A stretch of 45,085 nt of DNA from Chryseobacterium sp. (GCF_022712095.1 NZ_JALAHD010000208.1:1-45085); one strand, 5' to 3'; shown: positions 34,417 through 43,675, counted from the stretch's first letter. A program made the numbers and translations. The notes: generated by a model not told the origin, from the letters alone.

Positions 34417-36429
34417 ATGACTAGCTTAACAGAAAATTTCAATACCCCATATCATTCAGCGCCATTCAGCAGTATAAAAAATGAAGATTATCTTCCTGCT
34501 TTTAAAAAACTGATCCAGGAATCCGAGGAAGAGATCAATACGATTATCAACAATACGGAAGATCCTAATTTTGAAAATGTAATTGAAGCTTTAGCTTACT
34601 CAGGAGAAAAGCTTGATGTAGTTTCCAATATATTTTTCAATCTTAATTCTGCAGAAACGAGTGACGAACTTCAAAAGATTGCTCAGGAGGTTTCTCCTAT
34701 ACTGACAGAATATTCTTCAAAAATTTCTCAAAATGAAGCTTTATTTGACAAAATCAAAAAAGTGTATGATAAAAGGGAAGAATATCATCTGAATGAAGAG
34801 CAAAAAATGTTACTGGAAGAAACATACAAAGGTTTCGTAAGAAGCGGTGCCCTACTGAATGAAAATGATAAAGAGAAGCTAAAGAAAATCAATATGGATC
34901 TTTCTTTAAAGTCTTTGCAGTTCGGACAGAACGCTTTGGCATCCACTAACGCTTACTTTAAGCATATTACCAATAAAACGGATCTGGCAGGAATTCCCGA
35001 GCCTATTATTGAACAATATGCAGAAGAAGCCAAGGAAAGAGATCTTAACGGATGGGTAATCACATTGCAATATCCAAGCTATGTTCCTTTTATGACGTAT
35101 GCTGAAAACCGTGAATTGAGAAAAGAACTGGCTTTAGCCAACGGGAAAAAATCTTTTGACGGAGGGGAATACGACAACCAAGATTTGATTAAAGAGATTA
35201 TCCTGCTAAAACAACAAAAAGCTGAACTTTTAGGATATAAAAACTATGCAGATTATGTTCTTGAGGAAAGAATGGCAAAATCCCCTTCTAAAGTCCTTGA
35301 TTTCCTGAATGAACTTCTTACAAAAGCCAAACCTTATGCCGATAAGGAAATCGAAGAATTAAAAGCATTGGCAAAAGCTGACGGTATTGATGAGATGCAA
35401 AGCTATGACCATGCTTTTTATGCTGAAAAACTTCGTAAAGAGAAATTTGATCTGAATGATGAAGAATTAAAACCTTATTTCCCGCTTAATCAGGTACAGG
35501 ATGCCGTTTTCGGATTAGCACAAAAGCTTTTCGGGTTAACATTTGAAGAAAGAAATGACATCCCGAAATACCATGAAGAGGTAAAAACATATGAAGTAAA
35601 AGAAAACGGTGAGTATAAAGCTTTGCTGTATGTGGATTATTTCCCGAGAAAAGGGAAAAGAGCCGGAGCATGGATGACCAGCTATAAAAGCCAATATAAA
35701 AAAGGGGATGAAAATTCAAGACCTCATATTTCTATTGTCTGTAATTTCAACAAGCCCACTAAAGATACTCCAAGTCTGTTAACTTTCCAGGAAGTGACTA
35801 CACTATTCCACGAATTCGGACATGCATTACACGGAATGTTAGCCAACACACAATATCCTAACCTGTCCGGAACTTCTGTGAAATGGGATTTTGTTGAGCT
35901 ACCTTCTCAATTCCTTGAAAACTTCTGCTACGAACCTGAATTCTTGAAAACCTTTGCAAAACATTATCAGACCGGTGAAGTTCTTCCTGATGATAAAATC
36001 AAAAAAATTGAGCAATCTAAAAATTTCATGGAAGGATATCAGACATTGAGACAATTAGGTTTTGGATTACTGGATATGAAATATCACACTCAGGTAAGTG
36101 ATGTAAAAGACATCAAAACTTTTGAAGATGAACAGACTAAAGCGACACAGCTTTATCCTGTAAATCCAGAAACAGCCATGAGCCCTAGTTTCTCCCATAT
36201 TTTTCAGGGTGGGTATTCTGCAGGATATTATTCTTATAAATGGGCAGAAGTATTGGATGCAGATGCTTTCCAGTATTTTAAAGAAAATGGTATTTTCAAT
36301 CCTGAAATTGCAGCCAAATACAAAGTTCTTCTTTCTTCCGGCGGTACAAAAGATCCTATGGAATTATATAAAAATTTCAGAGGAAGTGAACCTAAAGTAG
36401 AAAGCTTACTAAAAAGAGCTTTTGGATAA
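34417..36429 (+). CDS. M3 family metallopeptidase (oligopeptidase A / dipeptidyl carboxypeptidase type)
   Basis: A 670-residue zinc peptidase of the M3 (thimet) family. The zinc motif is TLFHEFGHALHGML, with the third ligand in the VELPSQFLENF helix. The C-terminal substrate motif is PSFSHIFQGGYSAGYYSYKWAEVLDADAF. Length and layout fit cytosolic Dcp or PrlC, which degrade oligopeptides. There is no signal peptide, which argues for intracellular peptide turnover. A terminator-like hairpin follows about 10 bases after the stop. I see no strong TAnnTTTG box upstream. Confidence 0.93.
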   Translation: MTSLTENFNTPYHSAPFSSIKNEDYLPAFKKLIQESEEEINTIINNTEDPNFENVIEALAYSGEKLDVVSNIFFNLNSAETSDELQKIAQEVSPILTEYSSKISQNEALFDKIKKVYDKREEYHLNEEQKMLLEETYKGFVRSGALLNENDKEKLKKINMDLSLKSLQFGQNALASTNAYFKHITNKTDLAGIPEPIIEQYAEEAKERDLNGWVITLQYPSYVPFMTYAENRELRKELALANGKKSFDGGEYDNQDLIKEIILLKQQKAELLGYKNYADYVLEERMAKSPSKVLDFLNELLTKAKPYADKEIEELKALAKADGIDEMQSYDHAFYAEKLRKEKFDLNDEELKPYFPLNQVQDAVFGLAQKLFGLTFEERNDIPKYHEEVKTYEVKENGEYKALLYVDYFPRKGKRAGAWMTSYKSQYKKGDENSRPHISIVCNFNKPTKDTPSLLTFQEVTTLFHEFGHALHGMLANTQYPNLSGTSVKWDFVELPSQFLENFCYEPEFLKTFAKHYQTGEVLPDDKIKKIEQSKNFMEGYQTLRQLGFGLLDMKYHTQVSDVKDIKTFEDEQTKATQLYPVNPETAMSPSFSHIFQGGYSAGYYSYKWAEVLDADAFQYFKENGIFNPEIAAKYKVLLSSGGTKDPMELYKNFRGSEPKVESLLKRAFG

Positions 36430-36436
36430 AACTTAT

Positions 36437-36476
36437 AAAAAGGAGCTTTTGAAAATTCGGGGCTTCTTTTTTTATA
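36437..36476 (+). terminator. Probable terminator after the M3 peptidase gene
   Basis: AAAAAGGAGC (36437-36446) pairs with GCTTCTTTTT (36462-36471) over 10 positions with one G-U, around a 15-base loop. A T tract follows. Confidence 0.5.
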
Positions 36477-36488
36477 AAGATTTAATTC

Positions 36489-37175
36489 ATGGATAAAGTA
36501 ATGAATGCCGAATTACTGATTACAAAAGAAGGAAATTTTAATTTCAATAATAATTCTATCATAGTTGATCCAAAAACAATCACTCCGGAAGAATGTGAAA
36601 AACTATTATCGGACTGGAAAAGGGGAAAAAGTCAGGGTTTAAATAATGGTTATATCTGGCAAGATTATACAATCTGTTTCGAGAATGAAAATGGTATTTT
36701 ATCTTTTTGCTTCTATGAAAAAAAACTGGAATGTGTTTCTATCAATGTTTCTTTAAAGGATATAAAACTCATTGACGGATGGCCAACAGAAGAAAGCTCC
36801 AGAAAAGAAATATCTTTTATAAAAAAAGCCTTTAAGAAACAATTTAACGGGCAATTACAATACGGGAAACCTTTCCATATTTTTGATAAAAAGGGATTCT
36901 CTGCTTCCTGTGGTATTTCCTATAATGAATATATTCAAAAACCATTTTTCACTGTTGAACTTAAAAAGAAAGTAGATTCCAAAACCCATTTTATCAATAT
37001 TACTGCCAATGGCAGGTCTTTCTATACAAGTCAGGGCATTTTAAATCATCATAATTTATTAATCAGTGATCTTACAGGAGAAAATATTACTTATGACACT
37101 CATGAATCTGCCAGAAATAAGGCAGATGAAATTATCTCAGAATATACATTAAAAGGTTTTGACATCCTGAATTAA
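36489..37175 (+). CDS. Unrecognised 228-residue soluble protein
   Basis: I do not recognise this protein. It has no signal peptide or membrane helix. The sequence is polar with alternating aromatic strands (GYIWQDYTICFENENGILSFCFYEKK, GKPFHIFDKKGFSASCGISYN) and ends in a helix (ESARNKADEIISEYTLKGF). The size and style resemble the soluble immunity-type proteins common in Bacteroidota, but I can match no family and no toxin is adjacent. It lies alone between the M3 peptidase terminator and the O-methyltransferase gene (55 bases downstream). Confidence 0.7.
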   Translation: MDKVMNAELLITKEGNFNFNNNSIIVDPKTITPEECEKLLSDWKRGKSQGLNNGYIWQDYTICFENENGILSFCFYEKKLECVSINVSLKDIKLIDGWPTEESSRKEISFIKKAFKKQFNGQLQYGKPFHIFDKKGFSASCGISYNEYIQKPFFTVELKKKVDSKTHFINITANGRSFYTSQGILNHHNLLISDLTGENITYDTHESARNKADEIISEYTLKGFDILN

Positions 37176-37230
37176 AAAGAAACAAATACAATTATTTTTT
37201 ATTGTTTATTTTTATAAAAAATATCTCTAT

Positions 37231-37815
37231 ATGAACACCGAACTGAAAAACAAAATCTTAAAATTATATGAAGGATTTAAAGAAGAAGACAATATCAAAG
37301 AAAACAGATTAGATCGCTGGAGAAACCTAGAGCCCGAATCTGCAGAATTCATCTCTATCCTCATCCGGAGCCAGCAAAGTAAAAATGTTCTTGAAATCGG
37401 AACTTCTAATGGCTTCTCCACTTTATGGCTTTCCGATGCTGTTAAAAGTACAGGCGGCAAACTTATTTCTGTAGAAATTGAGGAATCCAGAACTTTATTG
37501 GCTAAAAACAACCTTACCGAATTCGGTCTTATGAATAATGTGGAACTCATTACGGCAGATGCTAAAGATTATCTGGCAAAAACAGCTCCTGTTTTTGATA
37601 CTATTTTCTTAGATGCTGAGAGAAAATACTATACAGAATACTGGCCGGAACTTAAAAGGTTATTAAGTAAAGACGGTGCTCTGCTCATAGTTGACAATGT
37701 CATTTCCCATCAACATCAGGTGGAAGATTTCCAAAATTTAATCATTGAAGATACTGGTTTTACTTCTACTGTAGTAAATGTAGGAAAAGGAATTTTATTG
37801 GTAACCAAAAATTAA
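37231..37815 (+). CDS. Class I SAM-dependent O-methyltransferase
   Basis: A 194-residue methyltransferase of the small catechol-OMT-like group. Motif I is VLEIGTSNGFSTLWLSDAV (about residues 54-72), with an acidic loop at LISVEIEESR, motif II around ITADAKDYL, and motif III GALLIVDNVISH. The DTIFLDAERKYYTEYWPEL segment gives the metal or catalytic aspartate region typical of O-methyltransferase family 3. The acceptor is unknown. It is followed after 27 bases by the small Pmp3-like gene. Confidence 0.92.
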   Translation: MNTELKNKILKLYEGFKEEDNIKENRLDRWRNLEPESAEFISILIRSQQSKNVLEIGTSNGFSTLWLSDAVKSTGGKLISVEIEESRTLLAKNNLTEFGLMNNVELITADAKDYLAKTAPVFDTIFLDAERKYYTEYWPELKRLLSKDGALLIVDNVISHQHQVEDFQNLIIEDTGFTSTVVNVGKGILLVTKN

Positions 37816-37842
37816 TTTTTTGCTCTTTAAAAATTCACAATC

Positions 37843-38043
37843 ATGTTATTAGCCATATTAGTCCCCTTTCTCTCGTTTATCATACGGGGGAAAATCCTGA
37901 CCGGAATTATTTGTTTTATTTTACAAATTACATTAATCGGCTGGCTTCCTGCTGCAATATGGGCTGCCCTATCCTTAAACAATGAAAGAGCCAATAAACG
38001 GAATGATAAGTTAATAAAAGCGATCAGGGAAAATAAAAATTAA
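37843..38043 (+). CDS. YqaE/Pmp3-family small membrane protein
   Basis: A 66-residue peptide with two membrane helices separated by a short loop: LLAILVPFLSFIIRG and a second segment KILTGIICFILQITLIGWLPAAIWAAL. This is the Pmp3/UPF0057 fold, usually about 50-60 residues, with a basic C-terminal tail (NNERANKRNDKLIKAIREN). In yeast, Pmp3 affects membrane potential and salt tolerance; the bacterial role is poorly known. It follows the O-methyltransferase gene by 27 bases and is probably co-transcribed with it. Confidence 0.9.
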   Translation: MLLAILVPFLSFIIRGKILTGIICFILQITLIGWLPAAIWAALSLNNERANKRNDKLIKAIRENKN

Positions 38044-38061
38044 GATTTTAGAGGTTATTTA

Positions 38062-38106
38062 TTTGCATGTTTTATTTATCCTTATTACATTTGCATAACC
38101 AGTTAT
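38062..38106 (+). promoter_or_regulatory. MarR-GNAT promoter with operator-like repeats
   Basis: TTTG (38062-38065), 20 bases and then TACATTTG (38086-38093) form a full -33/-7 promoter. ATTTGCAT occurs at both elements as a direct repeat, and ATAACCAGTTAT (38095-38106) is a small palindrome at the expected transcription start. Both could be sites for the encoded MarR domain. Confidence 0.6.
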
Positions 38107-38124
38107 ATAATTAATTTTATAATA

Positions 38125-39081
38125 ATGAATATATTTGACAAAACCGGAAAAATGGCGTTAGGAAGCCGCCTTAGAGTTTTAACCACTAAAATGACTGAAG
38201 ATGCAGCACAAATATATGATCTGTATGATAATTTTAATTTTTCTCCAAAATGGTTTCTTGCCTTCTTTATTTTAGCCGAGGAAGGAGAAAAAACAATTAC
38301 AGAATTAGCGGAAGAAATCGGACATTCCCAGCCTTCAGTTACTAAAATTATAAAAGAAATGACTAAAGCAGGGCTTGTTCAGAATCTTGCTTCAGAGGAT
38401 AAAAGAAGAAACTTGGTTGGGCTCACAGAAAAAGGCAATGAAATCTCAAAGAGGATCAAAGTTCAATGCAAAGATATTGATACAGCTGTAGAAAAACTAT
38501 TGGAAGAAGCCACTCATAATTTATGGGAAGCCGTAGAAGAATGGGAGCTGTTGTTAGAGCAGAAGTCATTGTTCAAAAGAGTTCAAACCGAAAAAAAACT
38601 GAGAGAAAGTAAAGATGTAAAAATCATTGAATATCAGCCTCAATATCAGGAAGCTTTTAAAGAATTGAATAAAGAATGGATTTCCAACTATTTTAAAATG
38701 GAAGAAGCCGATTATAAAGCTTTAGATCATCCCAAAGAATATATTCTGGATAAAGGCGGCAAAATCCTCATCGCCCTCTACAACGATGAACCTATAGGCG
38801 TTTGCGCCCTCATCAGAATGAATGATCCCGATTATGATTACGAAATGGCAAAAATGGCTGTTTCTCCTAAGGCTCAGGGCAAGAACGTAGGATGGCTTCT
38901 TGGGCAGGCGATCATTAATAAAGCAAAAGAATTAGGAGCTTCTAAACTTTTTCTGGAAAGTAACACAATCCTGGAACCGGCTATTAATCTTTATTATAAA
39001 ATGGGATTCCAAAAGATTTTTGGACGCACTTCCCCATATGAACGCTGTAACATACAAATGGAGTTAGACCTCAATAAATAA
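38125..39081 (+). CDS. MarR-type regulator fused to a GNAT acetyltransferase
   Basis: A 318-residue two-domain protein. Residues about 1-145 form a MarR winged helix (AEEGEKTITELAEEIGHSQPSVTKIIKEMTKAGLVQN, LASEDKRRNLVGLTEKG). Residues about 160-318 form a GNAT acetyltransferase with the acetyl-CoA loop VSPKAQGKNVGWLLGQAII and the ending NLYYKMGFQKIFGR. Such fusions are known in several phyla; here the acetyltransferase may act on a small molecule sensed by, or linked to, the regulator. The thioesterase gene begins 12 bases after the stop, so the two form an operon. Confidence 0.93.
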   Translation: MNIFDKTGKMALGSRLRVLTTKMTEDAAQIYDLYDNFNFSPKWFLAFFILAEEGEKTITELAEEIGHSQPSVTKIIKEMTKAGLVQNLASEDKRRNLVGLTEKGNEISKRIKVQCKDIDTAVEKLLEEATHNLWEAVEEWELLLEQKSLFKRVQTEKKLRESKDVKIIEYQPQYQEAFKELNKEWISNYFKMEEADYKALDHPKEYILDKGGKILIALYNDEPIGVCALIRMNDPDYDYEMAKMAVSPKAQGKNVGWLLGQAIINKAKELGASKLFLESNTILEPAINLYYKMGFQKIFGRTSPYERCNIQMELDLNK

Positions 39082-39093
39082 AATCACACTATC

Positions 39094-39495
39094 ATGTACG
39101 AAAGAATACAACAAAGTTTCGAAAAGCAAGGGTTAATGAAAACCCTGAACGCAAGATTAGAAGAGGTAAAGGAGGGAGAAGTTAAAATCAGTTGTTTATT
39201 TTCTGAAGGTCTGACCCAGCAACATGGATTTTTCCATGCAGGTGTAACCACCAGTATTGCAGACAGTGCCTGTGGATATGCTGCATTGACTATGATGCCG
39301 GAAGAAACTGAGGTATTAAGTGTAGAATTTAAAATTAATCTATTAAAACCAGCTCATACTGACCGACTGGTTGCTGTAGGAAAAGTTTTACAATCAGGAA
39401 AAAGACTAACCATCACCGAAGGGTATGTTTATGATGCTTCAGAAGAAAAGCTGATTGCCAAAATGACCGCTACTATGATTGCCGTGCAGAAATAA
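39094..39495 (+). CDS. PaaI-type hotdog thioesterase
   Basis: A 133-residue single-domain hotdog thioesterase. The active-site helix region is QQHGFFHAGVTTSIADSACGYAAL, and the second strand block is EFKINLLKPAHTDRLVAVGKVLQSGKRL. This matches the PaaI group, which hydrolyses aryl- or acyl-CoA and often acts as housekeeping. It is translated 12 bases after the MarR-GNAT gene and ends in a bidirectional terminator. Confidence 0.92.
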   Translation: MYERIQQSFEKQGLMKTLNARLEEVKEGEVKISCLFSEGLTQQHGFFHAGVTTSIADSACGYAALTMMPEETEVLSVEFKINLLKPAHTDRLVAVGKVLQSGKRLTITEGYVYDASEEKLIAKMTATMIAVQK

Positions 39496-39496
39496 A

Positions 39497-39516
39497 AAGA
39501 GGCTTTTAAGCCTCTT
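39497..39516. terminator. Bidirectional terminator overlapping the epimerase stop
   Basis: AAGAGGCTT and AAGCCTCTT form a tight hairpin with T tracts on either side. It overlaps the last two bases of the SDR epimerase gene, so convergent genes share it. Confidence 0.8.
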
Positions 39517-40528
39517 ATACTAACAATTCTGCATGCTTCATTAAATAATCAAAGGCTTCCTTCAAGGCTTCTTCCGGACTTTTAGGATTAAAACCTAATT
39601 CTTTTCTGGATTTAGAAATATCAAAATTCTGCTGTAATCCTGAGAACATCGAGATATCTTTTCTTGTCAATACAGGAGCCTGTCCTTTTAATTTTGCAGA
39701 AAATTCCATGATACCGGCAATAGCATATAATATCGGCTTAGGAACTGAGCCTGGAACCTTTAATTTCAATTCAGGATATAACTTACCGGCATAAGCTGTA
39801 GTATCGGTAATCGTCATACACTTTTCATTGGCCAAAATATACCGTTCTCCACTACGTCCTTTTTGAGCTGCCAGATAACACCCTTCCGCCACATCTTTTA
39901 CATCAATCCAGTTCAAAGTGATTTTTGTATCCATGGGAATCTGTTTATTGAGAATCAGTTTTAAAACTCCGTAAGAAACATTCAAAGGAAGAAAAGCTTC
40001 ACTGCCAATCATTGCTGCCGGCATGATAGAAACGAGTTCAACTCCCAGTTGCTTTGCCAGCTCAAATGCCAATTTCTCTCCGTCATTTTTTGAGTTATAA
40101 TACATATCTCGTCGGTCCGGATTATAACCGTTACTCTCTTTTGTAGGCAAGTTAGTATAATCTAAAGCCGCAATAGAGCTTACATATACTATTCTTTTGA
40201 CTCCGGCTTCAGCAGCAGCTTCTATAGTATTACGGGTTCCTTCTATATTAACATCATAAATTTCTTTTTTAGGATCTTTGGCCCATAATTTAAATGAAGC
40301 TCCTACTGCATAAAAAGTTTCCACTCCCTGTAATGCTTTCACAAAAGAAGCTTTATCTGTAATATCAGCCTGAACCACTTCACAGTCTAATCCTTCAAAG
40401 GGTTTTTTATTATTAATATTTCGTACTGTTGCCCGAACGGAAATGTTTTGCTGAAGTAAAAATCTAACTAAATTATTCCCTAAATGCCCATTGGCTCCTG
40501 AAACTAAACTCAAATTTTCCTGTATCAT
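39515..40528 (-). CDS. NAD-dependent epimerase/dehydratase (extended SDR)
   Basis: A 337-residue extended short-chain dehydrogenase. The N-terminal dinucleotide motif is LVSGANGHLGNNLVRFLL, the catalytic S and YxxxK appear in YVSSIAAL and YYNSKNDGEKLAFELA, and a C-terminal substrate domain is present. It resembles dihydroflavonol-4-reductase-like or nucleoside-sugar enzymes in layout. The substrate is unknown, and no sugar-pathway genes are adjacent. It lies downstream of a Crp/Fnr gene on the same strand with a 61-base gap, so co-transcription is possible. Confidence 0.9.
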   Translation of the reverse strand: MIQENLSLVSGANGHLGNNLVRFLLQQNISVRATVRNINNKKPFEGLDCEVVQADITDKASFVKALQGVETFYAVGASFKLWAKDPKKEIYDVNIEGTRNTIEAAAEAGVKRIVYVSSIAALDYTNLPTKESNGYNPDRRDMYYNSKNDGEKLAFELAKQLGVELVSIMPAAMIGSEAFLPLNVSYGVLKLILNKQIPMDTKITLNWIDVKDVAEGCYLAAQKGRSGERYILANEKCMTITDTTAYAGKLYPELKLKVPGSVPKPILYAIAGIMEFSAKLKGQAPVLTRKDISMFSGLQQNFDISKSRKELGFNPKSPEEALKEAFDYLMKHAELLV

Positions 40529-40589
40529 CTTTTTTACATTTTAATGATACAAATTTCCGGCTGTTTGTTCCGGATCCACTTGACTTTTG

Positions 40590-41165
40590 TTAGTTAATTA
40601 GTTTTCTTCGGATCCTACTCAGACTTTCAGGTTTCATTCCCAAAAATGAAGCAATATATTGGACAGGAACATTCTGAATGATATCCGGATAAGTTTTAAG
40701 AAATTCGAGATACCTTTGTTCCGCGCTTAAAGTAGAAAGCTCTTTAGCCCTTTCTTCATGATAAATGATAGACTCCTGAAAGACATGTATGCTGAAATTT
40801 TTCATAGAGCTACTTAGTTTGGTAAATGCCTCAAGATTTTCTTTAGAAATTCTTAATAATTCACATTCCGTAATACATTCCACATTCTCTTCAGACTTCT
40901 TTTGATTGATAAAATTGGAATAGGAAGTAAAAAATCCCGGAGGACAGTTAATATGTGTAGTCACTTGATCACCATTCCTGTTATAATGAAACAAACGCAT
41001 ATATCCTGAAACGATATAATATAAATATTTCGGCACTTCCCCTTCTTCTTCGATAACGGTATTCTTAGGATAACTAACCGGTTCAAAATAATGCCTGATC
41101 ATTTCAATTTCAGCTGAATTGAAATCATGAATCGACTGTGCAAATTTCAAAAGTTTATCATGCAT
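40590..41165 (-). CDS. Crp/Fnr family transcriptional regulator
   Basis: A 191-residue regulator. The cyclic-nucleotide-binding-like beta roll (about residues 25-115, YPKNTVIEEEGEVPKYLYYIVSGYMRLF) is followed by a linker helix and a short C-terminal HTH (VQYIASFLGMKPESLSRIRRKL). The HTH is compact, as in the many flavobacterial Crp/Fnr proteins whose ligand is unknown. There are no cysteine clusters for an iron-sulphur centre. A TAAATTTG box lies 25 bases upstream. It is divergent from the outer-membrane receptor gene. Confidence 0.93.
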   Translation of the reverse strand: MHDKLLKFAQSIHDFNSAEIEMIRHYFEPVSYPKNTVIEEEGEVPKYLYYIVSGYMRLFHYNRNGDQVTTHINCPPGFFTSYSNFINQKKSEENVECITECELLRISKENLEAFTKLSSSMKNFSIHVFQESIIYHEERAKELSTLSAEQRYLEFLKTYPDIIQNVPVQYIASFLGMKPESLSRIRRKLIN

Positions 41166-41190
41166 TGTTGAGGGGTATAAAGATCTTTTT

Positions 41191-41198
41191 CAAATTTA
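41191..41198 (-). promoter_or_regulatory. TAnnTTTG -7 element of the Crp/Fnr gene
   Basis: The minus strand reads TAAATTTG, 25 bases upstream of the ATG at 41165. Confidence 0.55.
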
Positions 41199-41268
41199 AG
41201 AAAAAAGAAAAAAGTCAGTGGATGTAATATTTTTCTCTTTTGAAATGTCCTAATAAAAAATATAATAT

Positions 41269-43638
41269 ATGAACCGAAGAATAGTTATTCTTTTAGCATT
41301 GGTTTCCTCTTCTTTTTTATATTCGCAAAGTATCGAAGGAATCATTACAAACCAAACCCACCAGCCCGTCACCGAAACAGAAATAATCCTTACAAAAGAC
41401 AATAACAAATTCACTGCTATCAGCGATGAAAAAGGAGGATTCAGAATCCCTCTCAAAGAAAACGGAGATTATCTGTTAGAAATTATAAAAGACGGTATCA
41501 CTACCAAAAGTGAAAAAATATCAGTCAAAGGGAATATTCAAAAAAATATAGAAATTAAAGAAGCCGCTGCTCCTGAAGAACAGAAAATAGAAGGTGTCAC
41601 CATTACAGCAAAGAAAAAATTATTTGAACGAAAAGTAGACAGGTTGGTTTTTAATGTCGAAAACTCCGTTGCTTCACAAGGAATTGATGTTGTTGAAGCC
41701 TTATCAAAAACCCCCATGGTAAGAGCTACCGACGATGCCATTTCTATTGCCGGAAAAAGCAATGTCGCCGTTATGATCAATGACAGACTTCTTAATCTTT
41801 CAGGACAGGAATTAATTAATTATTTAAAAACACTCCGTTCTGACGATATTGCCAAAATAGAGGTAATCACTACTCCACCTGCCAAATATGAAGCGGAAGG
41901 AAAAAGCGGACTCATCAATATCATCCTTAAGAAAAACACCAATTTAGGATGGAACGGTTCATTACAGACTTCCGGAAGTTATTATTATAACAGACCTACT
42001 GTTTCTACAAGAAGCGGTGCCAGCTTTAATTATCAGGGAAACAAATTATCTTTAAGCGCCAACCTTTCCGCAGGAGATAATTATTGGGAAAACAAAAGCT
42101 ATAACTACATTACCGGGGCAAATAATTACTGGAATACGGATAGTAAAAATTCGAATAACTATAAATACAAAGGGGGAAATCTGAAAAGTGAATATAAAAT
42201 CAATGACAAGAATCTTGTCGGTATTAACTATAATTACTCATTCAGTAATCCATTGGAAAAGGCTGAAAACACTACTTCTATTATGAATGAAACCGGAACA
42301 TTGGATTTATCTTCCGATGCAAGTAATAAAAACCGGCGAAACGTACATAATGCAAGTGCATTCTATGATTTAAAACTGGATTCCGCAGGAAGTAAATTAA
42401 GTTTGTCGGCTAATCTTATGATTAATAATTCCAATGCCCGTAATTTTTATAATACCATTACTACAGAAACGGTTTCCACTTTTGCCAATCCGATCAGTAA
42501 ATACAGAATTTATTCCGGGCAGGCTGATTTAGAAAAAAACTTTTCTAAAATAAAAGCAGAAGCGGGCTTAAAATACACCAGAATTAAAAACGACTCAGAG
42601 TTCAATTTCTTCAACATAGAAAACGGGCAATACCTTCTCAATACAGACCGTACCAATACTTTCTTTTACAATGAGGAAAATTATGCAGCGTATGCTTCTG
42701 CTAATTTTAAAATTAATGATAAATGGGATGCCAAAGTAGGTCTTCGTTACGAATATACCAACCTTGAAGGAATTTCAATGAATGATGATTCTTCAGCAAG
42801 AATCAAATACGGAAAGCTGTTTCCTACTGCTTATGTAAGTTATAAAGCTGATGACGACAATACTTTCTCCATAAACTATTCAAGAAGGATTACCAGACCT
42901 TATTTCGGAAATTTAAATCCTTTTAAATATTATACCTCAGAATTCGAATACAGTACCGGAAACCCTTATCTTTTACCTTCTTTCTCCGATAATTTTGAGC
43001 TTGGATATGTCCTGAAAAGTAATTTCAGTGTTACTTTATATTACAATTACAATAAGGATAACTGGGATAGAATCCAGGTCGTAGAAGACAATTTAAAATA
43101 TAGCATTGTAAAAAATTTTTATAATGAACATCAGGCCGGAGTTAATGTAAACTATAACTATAACAAATTGAAATGGCTGGAGTCTAATATTTTTGTGAAT
43201 GGTTTTTATGCGAAATCCAAGTCTTATGATCCTGAAACATTAGCTGCACCAGCGGGATACGGAGCTAACTTTAACATGGATAATAACTTCTTCCTTAATA
43301 AAGATAAGACGTTTACTTTTATGCTTGGATTCTGGGGTAATATACCAAACAGAAGCGGAAATACTTATTTCAATGGAAATGCTTCCGTTTACACAGGAAT
43401 AAAACTGAATTTAATGCAAAAAAATCTGATGATCAACCTTTATATGAATGATGTATTCAATACCAACCGTTCAAAAGGAACAGAATACTACCCTGATTAC
43501 AATGCAGAATACTATTACAAAGGAATTACAAGAAATGCCTATCTGTCTGTTACCTACAAATTCGGAAACAATAATATAAAAGGAGCTACCAAACAGGTAA
43601 AATTTGAAGAATCAAACCGAGCAGGTGGCGGAAATTAA
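41269..43638 (+). CDS. TonB-dependent-receptor-like outer membrane beta-barrel protein
   Basis: A 789-residue outer-membrane protein. It has a signal peptide (MNRRIVILLALVSSSFLYSQ) and a CarboxypepD_reg-like domain (IEGIITNQTHQPVTETEIIL, about residues 22-90). A plug-like region (about 110-230, VVEALSKTPMVRATDDAISI and IEVITTPPAKYEAEGKSGLINIILK) precedes a large OMP_b-brl type beta barrel up to about residue 770. The last strand NAYLSVTYKFG is followed by a short polar tail. It resembles the OMP_b-brl family common in Bacteroidota, usually not paired with SusD, and none is here. The ligand is unknown. The gene is divergent from the Crp/Fnr regulator. Confidence 0.9.
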   Translation: MNRRIVILLALVSSSFLYSQSIEGIITNQTHQPVTETEIILTKDNNKFTAISDEKGGFRIPLKENGDYLLEIIKDGITTKSEKISVKGNIQKNIEIKEAAAPEEQKIEGVTITAKKKLFERKVDRLVFNVENSVASQGIDVVEALSKTPMVRATDDAISIAGKSNVAVMINDRLLNLSGQELINYLKTLRSDDIAKIEVITTPPAKYEAEGKSGLINIILKKNTNLGWNGSLQTSGSYYYNRPTVSTRSGASFNYQGNKLSLSANLSAGDNYWENKSYNYITGANNYWNTDSKNSNNYKYKGGNLKSEYKINDKNLVGINYNYSFSNPLEKAENTTSIMNETGTLDLSSDASNKNRRNVHNASAFYDLKLDSAGSKLSLSANLMINNSNARNFYNTITTETVSTFANPISKYRIYSGQADLEKNFSKIKAEAGLKYTRIKNDSEFNFFNIENGQYLLNTDRTNTFFYNEENYAAYASANFKINDKWDAKVGLRYEYTNLEGISMNDDSSARIKYGKLFPTAYVSYKADDDNTFSINYSRRITRPYFGNLNPFKYYTSEFEYSTGNPYLLPSFSDNFELGYVLKSNFSVTLYYNYNKDNWDRIQVVEDNLKYSIVKNFYNEHQAGVNVNYNYNKLKWLESNIFVNGFYAKSKSYDPETLAAPAGYGANFNMDNNFFLNKDKTFTFMLGFWGNIPNRSGNTYFNGNASVYTGIKLNLMQKNLMINLYMNDVFNTNRSKGTEYYPDYNAEYYYKGITRNAYLSVTYKFGNNNIKGATKQVKFEESNRAGGGN

Positions 43639-43667
43639 TATATAACCTTCATATCAATTAAAACTCT

Positions 43668-43675
43668 TACCTTTG
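43668..43675 (+). promoter_or_regulatory. TAnnTTTG -7 element of the tyrS leader
   Basis: TACCTTTG lies 8 bases before the ATG of the leader peptide. Transcription from here would begin at about 43679-43682, giving a leader of about 150 bases before the terminator and an almost leaderless peptide ORF. Confidence 0.65.
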
